From DASSKP01 sp035695045 (GTDB lineage Bacteria; Actinomycetota; Actinomycetes; JAFAQI01), in contig DASSEX010000038.1 in the NCBI GenBank assembly GCA_035695045.1, forward strand, positions 1 through 30,772: a stretch of DNA of 30,772 nucleotides. The letters run 5' to 3'. Shown in pieces: positions 30,140-30,772 of the stretch (its first letter is position 1; every line of letters begins with the position of its first letter). Made by a program: the position numbers and the translations under genes. The notes beneath the pieces were generated by a model. It saw only the letters and a list, made by a program, of their open reading frames with translations. It did not search any database and was not told where the DNA came from.

Positions 30140-30233
30140 CGAGGCAGCCCGGCTGACCCTGGCGCCTTCTTGGGTCCCGTGGCTTTGCGGCCCCGCCTTG
30201 CGACGGGTGTGCCCTTACTAGGCCGTGCGGCTC
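30140..30233 (-). promoter_or_regulatory. Cyclic di-GMP-I (GEMM-I) riboswitch aptamer
   Basis: The minus-strand RNA contains the aptamer core in order. GGGCACACC (30214-30206) is followed by a stem CCCGUC/GGCGGG capped by a GCAA tetraloop. Next come CCGCAAAGCC (30190-30181), a GACCC/GGGUC stem, and AGCCGGGCUGCC ending at 30143. Aligned to the Vibrio cholerae Vc2 aptamer, the ligand-contacting residues are kept: G20 (30212), A47 (30185) and C92 (30144). G at position 20 fits c-di-GMP rather than cGAMP. It lies between a sigma-28/WhiG-type promoter and the pilin gene. Confidence 0.9.
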
Positions 30234-30246
30234 TTTACAAGAAGTC

Positions 30247-30275
30247 CTATCGGCCGCCGACGTAAGCGCCTTTAG
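30247..30275 (-). promoter_or_regulatory. Flagellar/WhiG-type promoter driving riboswitch and pilin
   Basis: CTAAAGG (30275-30269), a 14-nt spacer and GCCGATAG (30254-30247) match the WhiG/sigma-28 consensus (TAAA, about 15-16 nt, GCCGATAA) in all but the last base. A start near 30240 puts the aptamer 5' end only about 7 nt into the transcript, which is the layout expected for a riboswitch leader. Confidence 0.75.
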
Positions 30276-30299
30276 CGCAAACATCATCGGCACCAAAAG

Positions 30300-30339
30300 C
30301 ATCTGGCGGGCGACCCCCGAGGGGGCCACCCGCCAGATG
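30300..30339 (-). terminator. Terminator of the first (edge-cut) pilin gene
   Basis: Arms CATCTGGCGGG (30300-30310) and CCCGCCAGATG (30329-30339) pair perfectly, with an inner CCCCC/GGGGG stem. On the minus strand the stem is followed by CTTTT. It lies 12 nt after the pilin stop and isolates the next, riboswitch-controlled pilin from read-through. Confidence 0.85.
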
Positions 30340-30351
30340 AAAGGTGTCAGG

Positions 30352-30772
30352 TCAGGGCTTGGCAGGAGCGGTGATCGTGACCGCCGCGCACGTGGTCGTG
30401 CTGGGCTTGGTCGCGCTCGCCGCGGACTGCAGGCCGCCGGCCTGGCTGTCGTACCAGAACGTGTTGCCGGAGGTGCTGGTCGCCGCCTCGCAGTAGCCGT
30501 TCGCACCGTCAGGAACGACGACCTCGTTGACGTTCGGGCTGTTCTTGAACCCGTAGGCACCGAGCGTGCCGCCCTGCGTGTCGGCGGTGTAGCCGGCCGG
30601 GTTGTCGGTCAGGTAGGTCTCCTCAGCGGTAGCCGCGTTGCGCAGGTCCGACTTCGCCTGAGCGTCGTAGCCCTTCTTGCGCTGGTTGAGGAACACCGGG
30701 ATGGCGATCGCGGCCAGGATGCCGATGATGATGATGACGACCAGGAGCTCGATGAGGGTGAAGCCGCCCTCA
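30352..30772 (-). CDS. Type IVa major pilin (first copy), 5' end cut by window edge
   Basis: 139 residues are visible, beginning at EGG-FTLIE in the prepilin cleavage region and running through the same helix as the second copy. It has EETYLTDNPAGYTAD, GGTLGAYGFKNSP, GYCEAATSTSGNTFWYDSQAGGLQ and a final TTTCAAVTITAPAKP. About ten residues differ from the second copy over 137, all in the globular part and none in the helix, so the two arose by recent duplication or gene conversion. The start codon, leader and any riboswitch of this copy lie beyond the right edge. Confidence 0.95.
   Translation of the reverse strand, partial: EGGFTLIELLVVIIIIGILAAIAIPVFLNQRKKGYDAQAKSDLRNAATAEETYLTDNPAGYTADTQGGTLGAYGFKNSPNVNEVVVPDGANGYCEAATSTSGNTFWYDSQAGGLQSAASATKPSTTTCAAVTITAPAKP

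Noticed and set aside
1..30772. tRNA, rRNA, CRISPR arrays, insertion sequences and phage attachment sites
   Set aside because: No repeat-spacer pattern, transposase, terminal inverted repeats of an IS, or cloverleaf-like sequence was found on reading both strands.

Overview
The window is high-GC DNA from an actinomycete (Actinomycetota). This is shown by a BldD regulator with its c-di-GMP motif, an actinobacterial integration host factor (mIHF/sIHF), frequent GTG/TTG starts, and the actinobacterial gene order aroC-aroK-aroB-aroQ / pepP-efp-nusB / bldD / pyrR-pyrBC-carAB-pyrKDF / mihF-gmk-rpoZ. A complete-looking type IVa pilus block next to aroC suggests a non-streptomycete lineage, but the genus cannot be decided from the sequence.

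Layout, left to right. 1-1166 (minus): rpoZ (cut by the window edge), gmk and mihF, with a housekeeping-type promoter ahead of mihF. 1262-11558 (minus): a pyrimidine operon transcribed pyrR-pyrB-pyrC-(45-aa membrane protein)-carA-(88-aa membrane protein)-carB-pyrK-pyrD-pyrF, in which all nine junctions overlap. A canonical PyrR-binding loop lies directly against the pyrR Shine-Dalgarno sequence, so UMP feedback by translational repression is expected. 11559-11881: divergent control region carrying the bldD promoter and a near-consensus BldD box. 11882-12412 (plus): bldD, whose stop codon interlocks with that of convergent nusB. 12409-14490 (minus): nusB, efp and an Xaa-Pro peptidase. 14615-17113 (plus): a secreted 832-aa multidomain surface protein placed between the peptidase and the shikimate genes. 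17106-20312 (minus): aroQ, aroB, aroK, aroC, with start/stop overlaps throughout.

20385-30772 (minus): type IVa pilus genes. In transcription order they are a pilin cut by the right edge, a near-identical second pilin, a third divergent pilin, a GspH/FimT-like pseudopilin, very large PilV-like and PilX-like minor pilins with a PilW-like one between them, the prepilin peptidase PilD, then PilM, PilN, PilO and a PilP-like protein. The motor genes (pilB, pilT, pilC) are not here and probably lie beyond the right edge.

The most interesting signal is regulatory. The second pilin gene has a leader with a c-di-GMP-I (GEMM-I) riboswitch aptamer, followed by a hairpin whose 3' arm could pair instead with the 5' end of the transcript. 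Just upstream is a flagellar/WhiG-type sigma factor promoter (CTAAAGG, 14 nt, GCCGATAG). Similar promoter motifs sit ahead of the minor-pilin operon, ahead of pilM and, more weakly, ahead of the 832-aa surface protein. BldD, itself a c-di-GMP effector, is encoded in the same window. Together these suggest that c-di-GMP controls pilus production at the RNA level and perhaps also through an RsiG-like anti-sigma/WhiG switch. The sigma factor and anti-sigma are not in the window, so that last step is inference.
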